Assembly: GCA_007115705.1 (NCBI GenBank)
Contig: QXEO01001123.1
Coordinates: forward strand, 992,001-1,056,000
DNA: 64,000 nucleotides
Direction: 5' to 3'
Source: Dactylis glomerata
Lineage: Eukaryota; Streptophyta; Magnoliopsida; Poales; Poaceae
Under the pieces are notes generated by a model. It saw only the letters and a program-made list of their open reading frames with translations. It had not been told where the DNA came from and searched no databases. The translations under genes were made by a program, and so were the position numbers. Shown here piece after piece: positions 23,123-35,485 of this stretch. Numbering within the stretch: the first letter of the stretch is position 1; every line of letters starts with the position of its first letter.

Positions 23123-24621
23123 TGATATCCCACAAGTATAGGGGATCGTGTGTAGCCTTTTTGATAAGTAAGAGTGTCGAACCCAATGAGGAGCTAAAGG
23201 TAGGATAAATATTCTCTCAAGTTCTATCAACCGCTGATACAACTCTACGCACACTAAACGTTTGCATCATCTAGGAAATAAAACTAGAGCAACAATACGG
23301 GTATGAGAGATAGCTTTGCAAGATAATAAATACAAGAAAGTAATAGTTAGTGCAGCAGTAATAAAATATACTAAGTAACCATAAACTAACAGTACCATGA
23401 GTGTGGAAAAGTGGTGGTAATAGTGGTGGCTTTGTCTAAGTTCAATTAGTGAACAAATCGGGTTCACTGTCTTTGATGCACTTTTCTATGTGGGAGATGC
23501 TAAATATACATGCACTTCATTACTTGAACTACAAGTACTATATGATTGGATTGTTAGCAAGCATCCGCAAATACTAACAATGCATTAAGGTTTCCCCAAC
23601 CATATCCTTAAGTTAATGGTCCTCTTACTCCCATATGTGCAACGTTCCGGTTCGCGTCCTCAGGTTTGTGTCACTCCGGCAGAACTACCCCCTTCCTTTT
23701 GCACATACTACTAACCCCAAGATGTTTAATCCATGCACGCATAAATATAATGGACACCAAAGGACATTACCATATCAACATACAACTCTAATGAACCAAA
23801 GACATTCAACAGATCAATCTAAGAACAAATAAACTATGCAAACAAGACATAGATCATAGGATAAATATTATAGCATCAAACACCATGTTTACATAGGATG
23901 GTACAGAGGTGTGTGGGAGCATGAACCACTGCATATGTGATGGAGATAGCGGTGAAGATGGTGGAGAGGAGCAGCGAGGGCGCGGGCGCAAGCAGCGGCG
24001 CGGGCGGCGGCGCGGGGGACTCCTTCCCCGCTGCCGGCATCATGGGGGAGCGCCGCCCCTTAGCCCCCTTCCTTCATGGCTTCATGGGAGCCCTCCCCCA
24101 TGGAGATGGGATCCATGGGGGAGGCTAAAACGTGGCTCTAGTGGCTGCAAATTCGTGGGTGGAGAGGTCTCCCACGAGCTAGGGTTCCTCCCTTTATATA
24201 GTCTCTCGGATTCCCGTCTCCCCATCTTGGGCCGCAATAGAGTGGGCTTATCTCGGTCGTTCGGACTCAGAATCAGGTGAATTTTATGTCCAGAACGTTC
24301 GCCGTGAAATTCCCTAACTTTGTAATTGAAGAGTTTTCCGTTTGACGCCGTCTTCGACCCGTAACGTGACCATCTTCGAAAAAAAGTTCTGGCACAGATT
24401 TCTGGAAAGTCTCAATTTGACTCCAACAAGGTTTCCACTTGTATTCTTGTTAATTCCTACGCATCAAAGTGTAAAACAAGAACATTGTGCACTTTTGCAA
24501 CTATTAGTAGGTTAGTCCAAATAAATTATAAAAGTGCCCCAAAGTGTAGACAAAACATATAACAATTGGTGTAAAACAAGCATGGAGCATCAAAAATTAT
24601 AGATACGTTTGCAACGTATCA
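23123..24621 (-). repeat. LTR of element B (3' LTR in element sense)
   Basis: 1,499 bp, TGATATCC to GTATCA on the plus strand. In element sense it begins TGATACGTT with the same short inverted repeat as the other LTRs. It carries a few extra bases of GC-rich repeat near 23980 compared with the partner LTR. Confidence 0.88.
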
Positions 24622-25084
24622 ACATCCCCAAGCTTAACTCATGCTCGTCCTCGAGTAGGTAAGTGATAACAAAAGAATAATTTTTGAGGTGACATGCACC
24701 ATCACAATCTTGATCATCTAAGTAAAGCATTGAGTGCTGGGATCAAAGAACTTAAAACATAGGCATAAGAGACATAATCTTGACGATAAAAACTTAGCAA
24801 CCATGTTATAACATAAAAAGAAACACAAACGAAAGATCATGAATAATGAAACAATGAAAGTCAAACGTGTGTTCAAATCATATGGAAAAACATAACAAAT
24901 GGTTTTCAGCTTGTCCCTCATGGAATAGCAAAACATAAATGCATAGGACACCTTCAAGTTTTAAGAGGGCGACTAGATACAAATAATTTAAGAACAAGTG
25001 AAACCATGATCATGAGTCAATCAATGAAAACTTTGGGACAATGCACATTATACTTAGAATGACAACTATGCTCTCTTAGATAGT
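24622..25084 (-). mobile_element. Element B, 3' internal end with polypurine tract
   Basis: On the minus strand this ends in AAGCTTGGGGATGT directly before the LTR. It is collinear with the last 460 bp before the 3' LTR of D. ATAGT at 25080-25084 is the target duplication of element C. No genes seen. Confidence 0.8.
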
Positions 25085-26593
25085 TGATGACCCACAAGTA
25101 TAGGGGGTGTATCGTAGTACTTTCGATAAATAACAGTGTCGAACCCAACGAGGAGCAGAAGGTGTTGATGAGTGGTTTTGATCAAGGATTCACTGTAAAT
25201 ACTAGCAAACAGGTTTTCAGGAGTATTTGGTAAAATGAGTAAATAAAGTGCGAGTAAATAAAAGACAGTAGTAACAATTGCAGCAAGTGGCCCAATCCTT
25301 TCTTCAGCAAAGGACAAGCCGGTTGTGTACTTATAATAACCAAACGTTCTCGAGGACACACGGGAGTTTCTGTCAAGAGCTTTCGCTTCATAAAGCCAAT
25401 AGTCTTTATTGGTTTGATAGGTGTTATGGGGGTGAACCTGTGCTAGCGCACTACCCTTACTAGGATAAATACACACTTGTGATTATACCCCTTGCAAGCA
25501 TCCGCAGATACAAGAAAGTAATTAAGATAAATCTAACCACAGCCTTAAACTCTAAGATCCTACGCTCCCTGGTGCAATGGTTTTCCAACGGAGGTTTAGG
25601 TTTCTGTCACTCCAGCAACCCCACAATCGGTAGCCAAATACACAATGCATCTCACTAGGCCCATAAATGGTGAAGTATCATGTAGTCGACGTTCACATGA
25701 CACCACTAGTGAAATAGCACCACAACAAAATCAAACCATTAAATATTTCTCAATAATAATTCACTACTAACATCTTGACTTCTCCCATGTCCTCAAGAAC
25801 TAAACGAACTACTCACAAGACATCATATGGATCATGATCAGAGGTGAAATAATGATAAATAACGATCTGAACATAAACCTTAATTCAATGGTTCCACTCA
25901 ATAGCATCAACTACAAGAGTAATCAACACCGGGAAAGTTTCCCCTATGAATATAACAAGATCCAACTCAAGATGTTACAGCGGGATGGCGTGGTGATGGT
26001 GGAGATGAAGGTGCTGGTGATGGGGATGATGATGATGATGATCCCGATGAAGTCTGGTATGATGATGATGACGATGGCAACGATCTCCCCTCTCCGGGAA
26101 GGAATTTCCCCGGCAGATTTCTGCCTGCCGGAGAGCTTTTCTCTCTCTGGTGTTTTCCGCCCCGCAGAGGCGGCGGTGTCTAACTCTGAGCCCCCCCTGA
26201 CTTAGGTTTTCGGGGACGATGAAGTACGCGGAGGAGCGAGACCAGAAGTGGGCCAGGGCGGCCTCACACAGGGCTGGCGCAGCCAGGAGTCAGGCCGCGC
26301 CACCCTGGCGTGTGGGCCCCTCCTGGCTCCTCTCGACTCCTCCTTCTGGCTTCCTGAGTCTTCTGGGAAATTATAATTTCCTGGTATTTTTCTGGAATTT
26401 TCCTGATCTTCAAAATATGGTCCCTTGATGGTCCTTTTTCCAGCAGAATCCCGACTCCGGCAGCAACTCCTCCAAAGATCATCAAACCTGTGAAAACAAA
26501 GGAAATAACATAAGTATCAACTCTAAATACGAAATATATCAATGAATAACAGTAAATTATGATACAAAATAGAGATGCAAAATGGACGTATCA
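25085..26593 (-). repeat. LTR of element C (3' LTR in element sense)
   Basis: 1,509 bp from TGATGACCC to GTATCA. It contains an ATG/GAT trinucleotide microsatellite at about 26010-26080 that varies in length from the partner LTR. Short frames inside it are not genes. Confidence 0.92.
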
Positions 26594-28280
26594 ACCCCCC
26601 CAAGCTTAGACCTCGCTTGTCCCCAAGCGAAAATTAAACTCGGTAAACATGACCACAGGTTTATGGAGTGAAGTGTCGATAATCAAAATACGGACAAGAA
26701 GCATCACATTCACCAAGGCACAAATTATAATAGATAGCAACTTTCCATTATAAGATATAGACTTGCAATGGGTAAAAGGGAATCACATGTAAAGATGCAC
26801 AAGGTAAACTATAATTGGCAATGGCAAACCTTAGTTCTTGGTCAAAGAACGATGAACAAGCTATTCTTTCTTTTAAACGGAGCCTTTTAAAATAGAGCTA
26901 ACCTAGCAAAGACCATATGCTCAACAAGGTAAACTTTTGCATTCATAGAAAGCTTTCAAAGATATATTCCTTCAGACAAAAGCATTATACAAAACAAGGA
27001 AGATAGTAAACATGATTAAACGGATCAACATATGGATGAGTGAAACATAACAACTCAAATGCTTGCTTTAGATAGAGGGAAATAGGTTGGCTCAACATAA
27101 AAGTAAAAGATAGGCCCTTCGCAGAGGGAAGCAGGGATTAAACATGTGCTAGAGCTTTTCATTTGTAAAACAGAGGTAAAAAGTTATTTTGAGAGGTGGT
27201 TGCTTTTGTCAACGACTAGCAACGGAGTTCTTGATATCTTCCATACTAAACAAGTGAGAGCGGTTCCGAGATGTTTGATTAATTGGCACTTTGGTGCTCT
27301 TTTATAGCTTTGCACTCCTCCCCACCTTTTTCCTTTCTCAAACCATGGCTAACCGATTCCATCGGGTGCCAACCAACTTTCACATACCATGGAGGAGTGC
27401 TCTTTTCTTTTCTTTTTGAGATTATAATGGTCTGACTAGCTCCCTTGCAAAATTAATGACGAGCAGATGAAGCTGCCTAGTCGAGGGGTACTCAATTTAG
27501 TATGGAAGATAACAAACCCATCCACTACATCCTCATGAGCTAAAAACAGCGGCACAAAATGAGAAGTGTTTGAAGGTTTTTGAAAGGTAGCACATGAAAA
27601 TTTACTTGGAATGGCTTGAAATACCATGCATAGGAATTTATAGTGGACTCTTTGGAAGTGACTTGGCTTTTGGGAATTGGATGCACGAGAAGTATTTCCT
27701 CTCAGTACAGGTTTTTGGCTAGCAAGGCTGGGTAGCAAGCATAAGAGTTGCATGTAACAAACAAACATATATATAATAAGAACAATCATGCAAACTCCCT
27801 TGAAGGTACAATGATTTTGACTTCAGGAATAACAATGCTTATAAGCCAAACATAAGGAAAATTGAAGTGATGTAACTACAAGCACTTCTTTATTCTTTTC
27901 TACTCAAACCTCAAGGTAAAGTTGCTACTGACCAAGCTAGGTTTGCCAAAACCAACTAAATTTACTCATGCTCCCAAAGTGATACCAATACCAATCAACA
28001 AGACTAGTCATACAAGAGAGATTGCAGACTAACATAAAGTGCGCGGAAAGTAAACGATAAAACTTCGCATTAATATTTTATTACCGCAACTCACACCAAG
28101 GGATACATAGATAACCAACTAAGGAGGATACTTCCAAACTGCAAACTATTCTATAAGCTAACTTCTCTATTCATGATATGACTCTACTTGAAAAGTAAAT
28201 GAGCAAAAGGTAATGATGTGATACCGCGGCACTCCCCCAAGCTTGAAACAAGCCAAGGGGATGCCTATACCGATGACGAA
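26594..28280 (-). mobile_element. Element C, 3' non-coding region
   Basis: About 1.7 kb after the envelope-position gene. The polypurine tract lies next to 26594 (AAGCTTGGGGGGGT on the minus strand), and related AAGCTTGGGG words occur near 28236. Parts resemble the non-coding regions of A, B and D. No credible gene. Confidence 0.75.
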
Positions 28281-28781
28281 TTACTCCTTTGGTGGTGGTG
28301 GTGGATAATCTTCGTTGTCATACTTCCAAGGCAGAGGTCCTCCATCAAGGAAGGATGTCTTGGTCTCCAAAATCCTGAAACTTGCAGCAGCACTCATTTG
28401 TTGAAATCTAGCTTCATACTCACAATTTTGGTTCTGCACGTCGTAGAGTTGTGCTTGTAATTGGCTAGTCGTCTCCTGGAGTGAGAGGACATCCCTCCAG
28501 AGCTCTGTAGTCTCCTTCTTGTACTTGGCAACAAGCTCTTGATTAATCCTATAGATAATGTCCACCTCGCGTTGTGCCATCTTCTTGTATTTGAAAACTT
28601 CTTGTTCCAGTGCTTCCATCCTCGCTTCGAGACTCCCTTCTCCCTTGGGTCCTTGAACATCTTTAATCTGCAACTCCCCATCCTTGAGTGACAATTCCTT
28701 CAGATGCATCCTCAGCTCCCTCATGTACAGATTGATGGAATCCGCAAGACGGTTCTCCTCAGATGGACCGGACGAAGACAT
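28281..28781 (-). CDS. Coiled-coil protein in the envelope position of element C
   Basis: 166 codons. I chose ATG at 28781-28779, although the frame is open further upstream, because the sequence before it looks like a promoter and leader: TATTTAA on the minus strand at 28882-28876, about 100 bp before this ATG. The product starts MSSSGPSEENRLADS and is a long charged helix with heptad character to about residue 125. Near the C-terminus it has an aromatic/acidic segment (PWKYDNEDY) and five prolines before KE. There is no signal peptide or membrane segment, so it is not a typical envelope protein. I recognise no family, and the function is unknown. Unlike gag-pol it is intact. Confidence 0.6.
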   Translation of the reverse strand: MSSSGPSEENRLADSINLYMRELRMHLKELSLKDGELQIKDVQGPKGEGSLEARMEALEQEVFKYKKMAQREVDIIYRINQELVAKYKKETTELWRDVLSLQETTSQLQAQLYDVQNQNCEYEARFQQMSAAASFRILETKTSFLDGGPLPWKYDNEDYPPPPPKE

Positions 28782-29119
28782 TGTAACTCCCAAGCCAAGA
28801 GCAACCCCTGACAGAAACAGCTCGAAACAAAACACGACGAGAAAACGATATACAGACCTCCGGGACTCCGGGGGGTTAAATAGGCGAAAATTATACATCG
28901 AAACGAAATCACAGGAGGAAACCGGGACGGAAACGAGTTCCGGGGTGCTCTCACACCTAGGTGGCGCGGCCAGGGGTGGGCCCGCGCCACCTGTGTGTGA
29001 GAGGCACACAGACACTTTTTCCTGCCCGTTTTCATCTCGTGATTTTTAATATTTAGTAAAAACAGCAAAAATATTAAAGGAAGAGCTTTTCGCGAAACTT
29101 CTCTGACTAGAACTGTTAC
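28782..29119 (-). promoter_or_regulatory. Spacer between pol and the coiled-coil gene, with possible internal promoter
   Basis: GC-rich on the distal side, then TATTTAA at 28882-28876 (minus strand), then a leader of about 95 bp. The order GC-rich block, TATA-like box, short leader, ATG resembles a small plant promoter and would give the downstream gene its own transcript. Confidence 0.4.
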
Positions 29120-32100
29120 CTATTCGAAAACGAATTCTGCAGGTACCTGCAATTTGTCTTGGATGAATTCTTCCGGAGAAATTGTTTCAATAACATCAAC
29201 ATCTTCATTATAAGAATCTCCAGAAATATAATGTTTGAGTCTTTGCCCATTCACCACTTGTGTAGAGTCATCTTTCAATGAAGCGATCTTAATAGCACCT
29301 GAACGGTACACTTCCACAATAACATATGGTCCTTCCCATTTAGAGAGTAATTTTCCTGCAAAAAATCTGAGACGAGACCTATACAAAAGAACTTTCTCAC
29401 CAACATGAAACTCTCTCTTAAGAATTCTCTTATCATGCCATTGCTTGACTTTCTCTTTAAAAAGCCTGGCATTCTCATACGCTTCGTTTCTCCACTCATC
29501 TAGAGAACTCAAATCTAATAACCTTTTCTTACCAGCTAGTTTAAAATCTCTATTAAGCTCTCTCACTGCCCAAAAAGCTTTGTGTTCTAATTCTAAGGGC
29601 AAGTGACACGCTTTTCCGTAAACCATCTTATAAGGAGACATACCCATGGGGTTCTTATAAGCAGTTCTATAAGCCCATAAAGCATCGTTTAACTTACTAG
29701 CCCAGTTTTTCCTAGATCTATTGACAGTCTTCTGCAAGATAGACTTGATCTCCCTATTTGAAAGCTCTACCTGCCCACTAGTTTGGGGATGATAAGCAGA
29801 AGCAATTCTATGATTAACATCGTATTTAGCAAGAGTTTTTCTAAAACCACCATGAATAAAATGAGAACCTCCATCAGTCATAAGATATCTAGGCACACCA
29901 AACCTAGGAAAAATAACATCCTTAAGCATTTTTAACGAGGTCTCACCATCGGCACTCTTTGTAGGTATGGCTTCTACCCATTTAGTAACATAATCTACAG
30001 CAACAAGTATATGGGTATAGCCTTTTGAAGGAGGAAAAGGACCCATAAAGTCAAATCTCCAACAATCGAACGGTTCAATAACAAGAGTGTAACTCATAGG
30101 CATTTCATTGCGTCTAGAAATATTACCAACTCTTTGACATTCATCACAAGATAAAACATACCTTCTGGCATCTTTAAAGAGAGTTGGCCAATAAAAACTT
30201 GATTGTAGAACCTTCTGCGCGGTTCTATCTCCAGCATGATGCCCTCCATAGGCGCTGCTATGGCATTTTCTTAATATCTCTTGTTGCTCATATTCCGGGA
30301 TGCATCTTCTCATAATACCATCAACTCCTTCTTTATATAAATGTGGGTCATCCCAAAATTAATGCCTCAAATCATAAAAGAATTTTCTTCTTTGCTGAGC
30401 TGTAAAGGTCGGAGGCAAATACTTGGAAACAATAAAGTTAGCATAATCAGCATACCAAGGAAGGTCTCGCGAAGTTACATTTATTGCAGCCAACTGTTCA
30501 TTTGGAAAACTATCGTTAACAGGAATAGGATCAAAGGAAATGTTTTCCAATCTAGACAAGTTGTCAGCCACAGGATTTTCAGCACCTTTCCTATCTACGA
30601 TATGCAAATCAAACTCTTGTAAAAGCAACACCCATCTAATAAGCCTAGGCTTAGCATCCTTCTTAGTCATAAGATATCTAATAGCTGCGTGATCAGTATG
30701 AATAGTAACTTTAGAATCAACAATGTAAGATCTAAACTTATCACATGCAAAAACAACAGCAAGAAACTCTTTCTCAGTAGTAGCATAATTCTTCTGAGCA
30801 GCATCAAGAGTCTTACTAGCATAATGAATAACATTCAACTTATTATCAATGCGCTGTCCAAGAACAGCACCAACAGCAAAATCACTAGCATCACACATAA
30901 TTTCAAAAGGTAAATTCCAATCAGGTGGTTGAACAATAGGAGCAGTAGTTAAAGCCTTCTTAAGCGTTTCAAAAGCTTCCTTACAATCATCATCAAAGAC
31001 AAATGGTACATCTTTTTGAAGAAGATTAGTAAGGGGCTTTGAAATCTTAGAGAAATCTTTAATAAACCTCCTATAGAAACCAGCATGACCAAGAATACTA
31101 CGAATACCTTTAACATCTCTGGGACAGGGCATTTTCTCAATTGCCTCCACTTTCGCTCTGTCAACTTCAATACCTCTTTCAGAAATTTTATGTCCAAGGA
31201 CAATTCCTTCATTTACCATAAAGTGGCATTTCTCCCAATTAAGAACAAGGTTAGTTTCTTCACACCTCTGCAAAACTTTATCAAGGTTGTGCAAACAATT
31301 ATCAAAAGAAGTTCCATAGACGGAGAAATCGTCCATGAAGACCTCCACAATTTCTTCACAAAAGCCATGAAAAATAGCAGACATGCATCTTTGAAAAGTA
31401 GCAGGAGCATTGCATAAACCAAACGGCATACGTCTATAAGCATAAGTTCCATAAGGACAAGTAAAAGTGGTTTTCTCTTGATCATCCTTCTTAACAGCAA
31501 TTTGAGAAAAACCAGAATGACCATCAAGGAAACAAAAATGAGTCTTCTTAGACAACCTTTCTAACATATGATCTATAAACGGTAAAGGGTAATGATCTTT
31601 CTTAGTAACTTTGTTCACCTTCCTATAATCAATGCACATTCTATAACCAACTACTACCCTTTGAGGAATAATCTCGTTATTCTCATTAGGCACAACAGTC
31701 ATACCTCCTTTCTTAGGAACACAATGAACAGGACTAACCCATCTACTATCAGCAATAGGATAAATAATACCAGCATCAAGGAGTTTTAATACCTCATTTC
31801 TTACCACATCCTTCATCTTGGGAATTAGGCGGCGTTGATGCTCCACGACTGGCTTCGCGTCTTTCTCCATATTAATTGCATGCTGACATAAAGTGGGAGA
31901 GATCCCTTTTAAATCATCAAGAGTATATCCCATAGCTCCTCGGTGTTTCCTCAATATCTCCAATAATCTTTCTTCTTCCTTTCCTGAAAGTTTAGAGCTA
32001 ATAATAACAGGATATATTTTCTTATCATCTATGTAAGCATATTTAAGATTATCAGGCAAAGGTTTTAATTCAAACACAGGATCTTCCTTAGGTGGCAAAG

Positions 32101-32776
32101 TGGTACCAAGATCCTCCACAGGTAGATTATGCTTGATTAATGGTGGTTGACGAAGAAGAATATCGTCAATCTCTTCTCTTTCCTTGCTGAAAACATCACT
32201 TTCGTGATCTTCCATGAATTGCTGCAAGGCATTATTAGGAGCAAGAGCAATAGAAGCAAGCTGTTCAACTCGAAAATTTTCATTAGGCGTATCATTTTCA
32301 TAAGAAGTCTTAGCAAACTTGGAAAAATTAAACTCATAAGACTCTCCATTGAACTTAGTAAAAAATTTCTCCTTCTTACAATCTATCACGGCGCCACAGG
32401 TGTTCAAAAATGGTCTACCAAAAATAATAGGACAAGTTTTACTAGCCTCCTTACCAAGTACTAGAAAATTGGTAGGGTATTTAGTCTTACCGCAAAGAAC
32501 TTCCACATCTCGAACAATACCAAGAGGCCAATCAGTCTCTCTGTTAGCAAGCTGAACAACCACATCAATATCTTCAAGTTCACAAGCGCCAATCTCGTGC
32601 ATGATTTCTTTGTAAAGCTCTAAGGGAATAGCACTTGCACTAGCACCAATATCACATAAACCATAATAGCAATGATCTCCAATCCTGACAGAAATAACAG
32701 GAACGCTTGTTTTCCTATGCTTTTTAGGATGTGAGAAAATGTTAGAAGCATCTTCACAAAAAAATAATATATTCAT
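29120..32776 (-). pseudogene. pol of element C: protease, reverse transcriptase, RNase H, integrase; one internal stop
   Basis: One frame of 1,219 codons interrupted only by TAA at 30361-30359. The protease has CDIGASASAIP at about residues 41-51. RT motifs are CIDYRKVNK, FLDGHSGFSQI, PFGLCNAPATFQ and FMDDFSVYG. RNase H has MCDASDFAVG, TTEKEFLAVV and TDHAAIRYL. Integrase follows the stop: an HHCC zinc module (GHHAGDRTAQ ... CDECQR), then a D-D-E core seen at DFMGPF, MTDGGSHF and SGQVELSNREI. All catalytic residues look intact, so the lesion is recent. In related elements gag and pol are one frame; here they are offset by one base at a T7 run near 32758-32764. Confidence 0.9.
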
Positions 32777-33848
32777 CCCCTACATCTTTAGTAACAAGAT
32801 CCTTCAATATAGCTACAGGAGACTTAATAGTAATTTGCTCATCAGGTTCTACAGCTTTCTTAGTACTTTTATTAGACACACTTACCAAAGTAGAATACTT
32901 TTTTACCTTAGCAGGGAAAGGTGTCTTCTCAAAATAAGGTTCAGGCACAATGCTATCAACAGTACAAACTTCAGTAGCTGCAGCAGGTATATGACTAATA
33001 GAATCTTTATAAGGCGCATGATATTTGTTCCAATCTTTCTTTGGAACATCAAGATAAGAGGCAAAGGCCTTAAGACAATTAGCAAGTATTTGAGAATCAA
33101 GACCATAAGCAGTGCTAACACTATGAAAGTCATCGGTTCCCATAAAAGATTTAATGCATTCATAATCATAGTTTATACCTGACTTCCTACCTTTGTCGTT
33201 TTCCCAACCTTCAGCATTCTCTTGTATATGATCAAGAAGTTTCCACTTAGCATCTTCTTTCATATGAGTAAATGATCCAAAGCAAGAAGCATCCAAATAA
33301 TCCTTATCAGGAAGAGTAAGTCGCGCATAAAAATTATCAATAACAATATTATTGGGGAGCTCATGAATGGGGCATTTGAGCATTAGTAACTTCAATCTCC
33401 CCCACGCTTGGGCAATACTCTCTCCATCATGAGGCCAAAAATTATATATCTGGTTACGATCTTTATGAATTTCACTTGGAGGATAAAACTTGGAATAAAA
33501 GAGAGGTACAATATCCTCCCATGCCATAGATGGACCATCTTGGAGTAGTCGATACCACTCTTCAGCTCTGCCTTTCAATGATAATGAGAATAGTTTCTTC
33601 TTGACCTGGCTTGGTGAAATACCTGCACATCTGAACAACTCGCATAATTCATGTATAAATAATAAGTGATCACCCGGATGGACAGTTCCATCACCTGAAT
33701 AGCAGTTATCCATAATACGCCCAACAATTTTCATAGGTATTTTAAAAGGATCAATTTCAGCAGGCGGTGGTGGTGGTGGTTCATCCACATGTGCAGCAGT
33801 AGTAGTAGATGTGTTTCCAAATAGGAAACCAACTGGAGAGTTCTCCAT
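32754..33848 (-). CDS. gag of element C (Athila type)
   Basis: 364 codons from ATG 33848-33846, which lies 98 bp past the primer site. The same frame is open further upstream into the LTR, but that part is not expected to be translated. The product carries the retrotransposon gag core (FSLSLKGRAEEWYRLLQDG, FYSKFYPPSEIHKDRNQI, YARLTLPDKDYLDASC). It forms the particle that packages the element RNA. The frame ends at TGA 32756-32754, one base out of phase with pol, at a T7 homopolymer. The frames overlap by about 23 bases. A slipped or mutated homopolymer is the simplest reading; a programmed shift is possible but not shown. Confidence 0.85.
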   Translation of the reverse strand: MENSPVGFLFGNTSTTTAAHVDEPPPPPPAEIDPFKIPMKIVGRIMDNCYSGDGTVHPGDHLLFIHELCELFRCAGISPSQVKKKLFSLSLKGRAEEWYRLLQDGPSMAWEDIVPLFYSKFYPPSEIHKDRNQIYNFWPHDGESIAQAWGRLKLLMLKCPIHELPNNIVIDNFYARLTLPDKDYLDASCFGSFTHMKEDAKWKLLDHIQENAEGWENDKGRKSGINYDYECIKSFMGTDDFHSVSTAYGLDSQILANCLKAFASYLDVPKKDWNKYHAPYKDSISHIPAAATEVCTVDSIVPEPYFEKTPFPAKVKKYSTLVSVSNKSTKKAVEPDEQITIKSPVAILKDLVTKDVGDEYIIFL

Positions 33849-33946
33849 AGCAGAGTAAAATAAAAAATAAAAATAAAAGACAAAATAAAAACGATACTCA
33901 CAGCGACGGTTACCTTTACCAATTCCACTCTTCAATGGCGCTACAC

Positions 33947-33964
33947 TCCCCGGCAACGGCGCCA
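33947..33964 (-). other. Primer binding site of element C (tRNA-Asp)
   Basis: The minus strand reads TGGCGCCGTTGCCGGGGA, 11 bases inside the LTR at 33976. It matches the 3' end of plant tRNA-Asp as I know it and supports the Athila assignment. Confidence 0.88.
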
Positions 33965-33975
33965 GAAAATAGTCT

Positions 33976-35480
33976 TGATGACCCACAAGTATAGGGGGTG
34001 TATCGTAGTACTTTCGATAAATAAGAGTGTCGAACCCAACGAGGAGCAGAAGGTGTTGATGAGTGGTTTTGATCAAGGATTCACTGTAAATACTAGCAAA
34101 CAGGTTTTCAGGGGTATTTGGTAAAATGAGTAAATAAAGTGCGAGTAAATAAAAGACAGTAGTAACAATTGTAGCAAGTGGCCCAATCCTTTCTTTAGCA
34201 AAGGACAAGCCGGTTGTGTACTTATAATAACCAAACGTTCTCGAGGACACACGGGAGTTTCTGTCAAGAGCTTTCGCTTCATAAAGCCAATAGTCTTTAT
34301 TGGTTTGATAGGTGTTATGGGGGTGAACCTGTGCTAGCGCACTACCCTTACTAGGATAAATACACACTTGTGATTATACCCCTTGCAAGCATCCACAAAT
34401 ACAAGAAAGTAATTAAGATAAATCTAACCACAGCCTTAAACTCTAAGATCCTACGCTCCCTGGTGCAATGGTTTTCCAATGGAGGTTTAGGTTTCTATCA
34501 CTCCAGCAACCCCACAATTGGTATCCAAATACACAATGCATCTCACTAGGCCCATAAATGGTGAAGTATCATGTAGTCGACGTTCACATGACATCACTAG
34601 TGAAATAGCACCACAACAATATCAAACCATTAAATATTTCTCAACAATAATTCACTACTAACATCTTGACTTCTCCCATGTCCTCAAGAACTAAACGAAC
34701 TACTCACAAGACATCATATGGATCATGATCAGAGGTGAAATAATGGTAAATAACGATCTGAACATAAACCTTAATTCAATGGTTCCACTCAGTAGCATCA
34801 ACTACAAGAGTAATCAACACCGGGAAAGTTTCCCCTATGAATATAACAAGATCCAACTCAAGATGTTACAGCGGGATGGCGTGGTGATGGTGGAGATGAA
34901 GGTGCTGGTGATGGGGATGATGATGATGATCCCGATGAAGTCCGGTGCGATGATGATGATGATGGCGACGATCTCCCCTCTCCGGGAAGGAATTTCCCCG
35001 ACAGATTTCTGCCTGCCGGAGAGCTTTTCTCTCTCTGGTGTTTTTCGCCCCGCAGAGGCAGCGGTGTCTAACTCTGAGCCCCCCCTGACTTAGGTTTTCG
35101 GGGATGATGAAGTACGCGGAGGAGCGAGACCAGAAGTGGGCCGGGGCGGCCTCACACAGGGCTGGCGCGGCCAGGAGTCAGGCCGCGCCACCCTGGCATG
35201 TGGGCCCCTCCTGGCTCCTCTCGACTCCTCCTTCTGCTTCCTGAGTCTTCTGGGAAAATATAATTTCCTGGTATTTTTCTAGAATTTTCCTGATCTTCAA
35301 AATATGGTCCCTTGATGGTCATTTTTCCAGCAGAATCCTGACTCCGGCAGCAACTCCTCCAAAGATCATCAAACCTGTGAAAACAAAGAAAATAACATAA
35401 GTATCAACTCTAAATATGAAATATATCAATGAATAACAGTAAATTATGATACAAAATAGTGATGCAAAATGGACGTATCA
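33976..35480 (-). repeat. LTR of element C (5' LTR in element sense)
   Basis: 1,505 bp, TGATGACCC to GTATCA, followed by ATAGT. Differences from the partner LTR are mostly transitions plus microsatellite length change near 34920-34965. Confidence 0.92.
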
Positions 35481-35485
35481 ATAGT

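Larger units (their letters stand above)
25085..35480 (-). mobile_element. Element C: near-complete Athila-type Ty3/gypsy retrotransposon
   Basis: 10,396 bp with TSD ATAGT at 25080-25084 and 35481-35485. LTRs are 1,509 and 1,505 bp, with roughly 35 substitutions by eye (about 2%), so it is older than E but fairly recent. In element order: LTR, perfect tRNA-Asp primer site, gag, protease-RT-RNaseH-integrase, a coiled-coil frame in the envelope position, non-coding 3' region, polypurine tract, LTR. One frameshift and one stop break the coding region, so this copy is unlikely to act alone. Confidence 0.94.

Noticed and set aside
23909..24280. 123-codon Gly/Arg-rich frame
   Set aside because: Lies inside an LTR of element B and is repeated with changes in the partner LTR at 39729; not a gene.
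33947..33964. tRNA-Asp-like sequence as a tRNA gene
   Set aside because: Only the 18 bases complementary to the tRNA 3' end are present; it is a primer site.
33849..34367. Upstream extension of the gag frame of element C
   Set aside because: It runs through the primer site and into the LTR; the ATG at 33848 is the sensible start.
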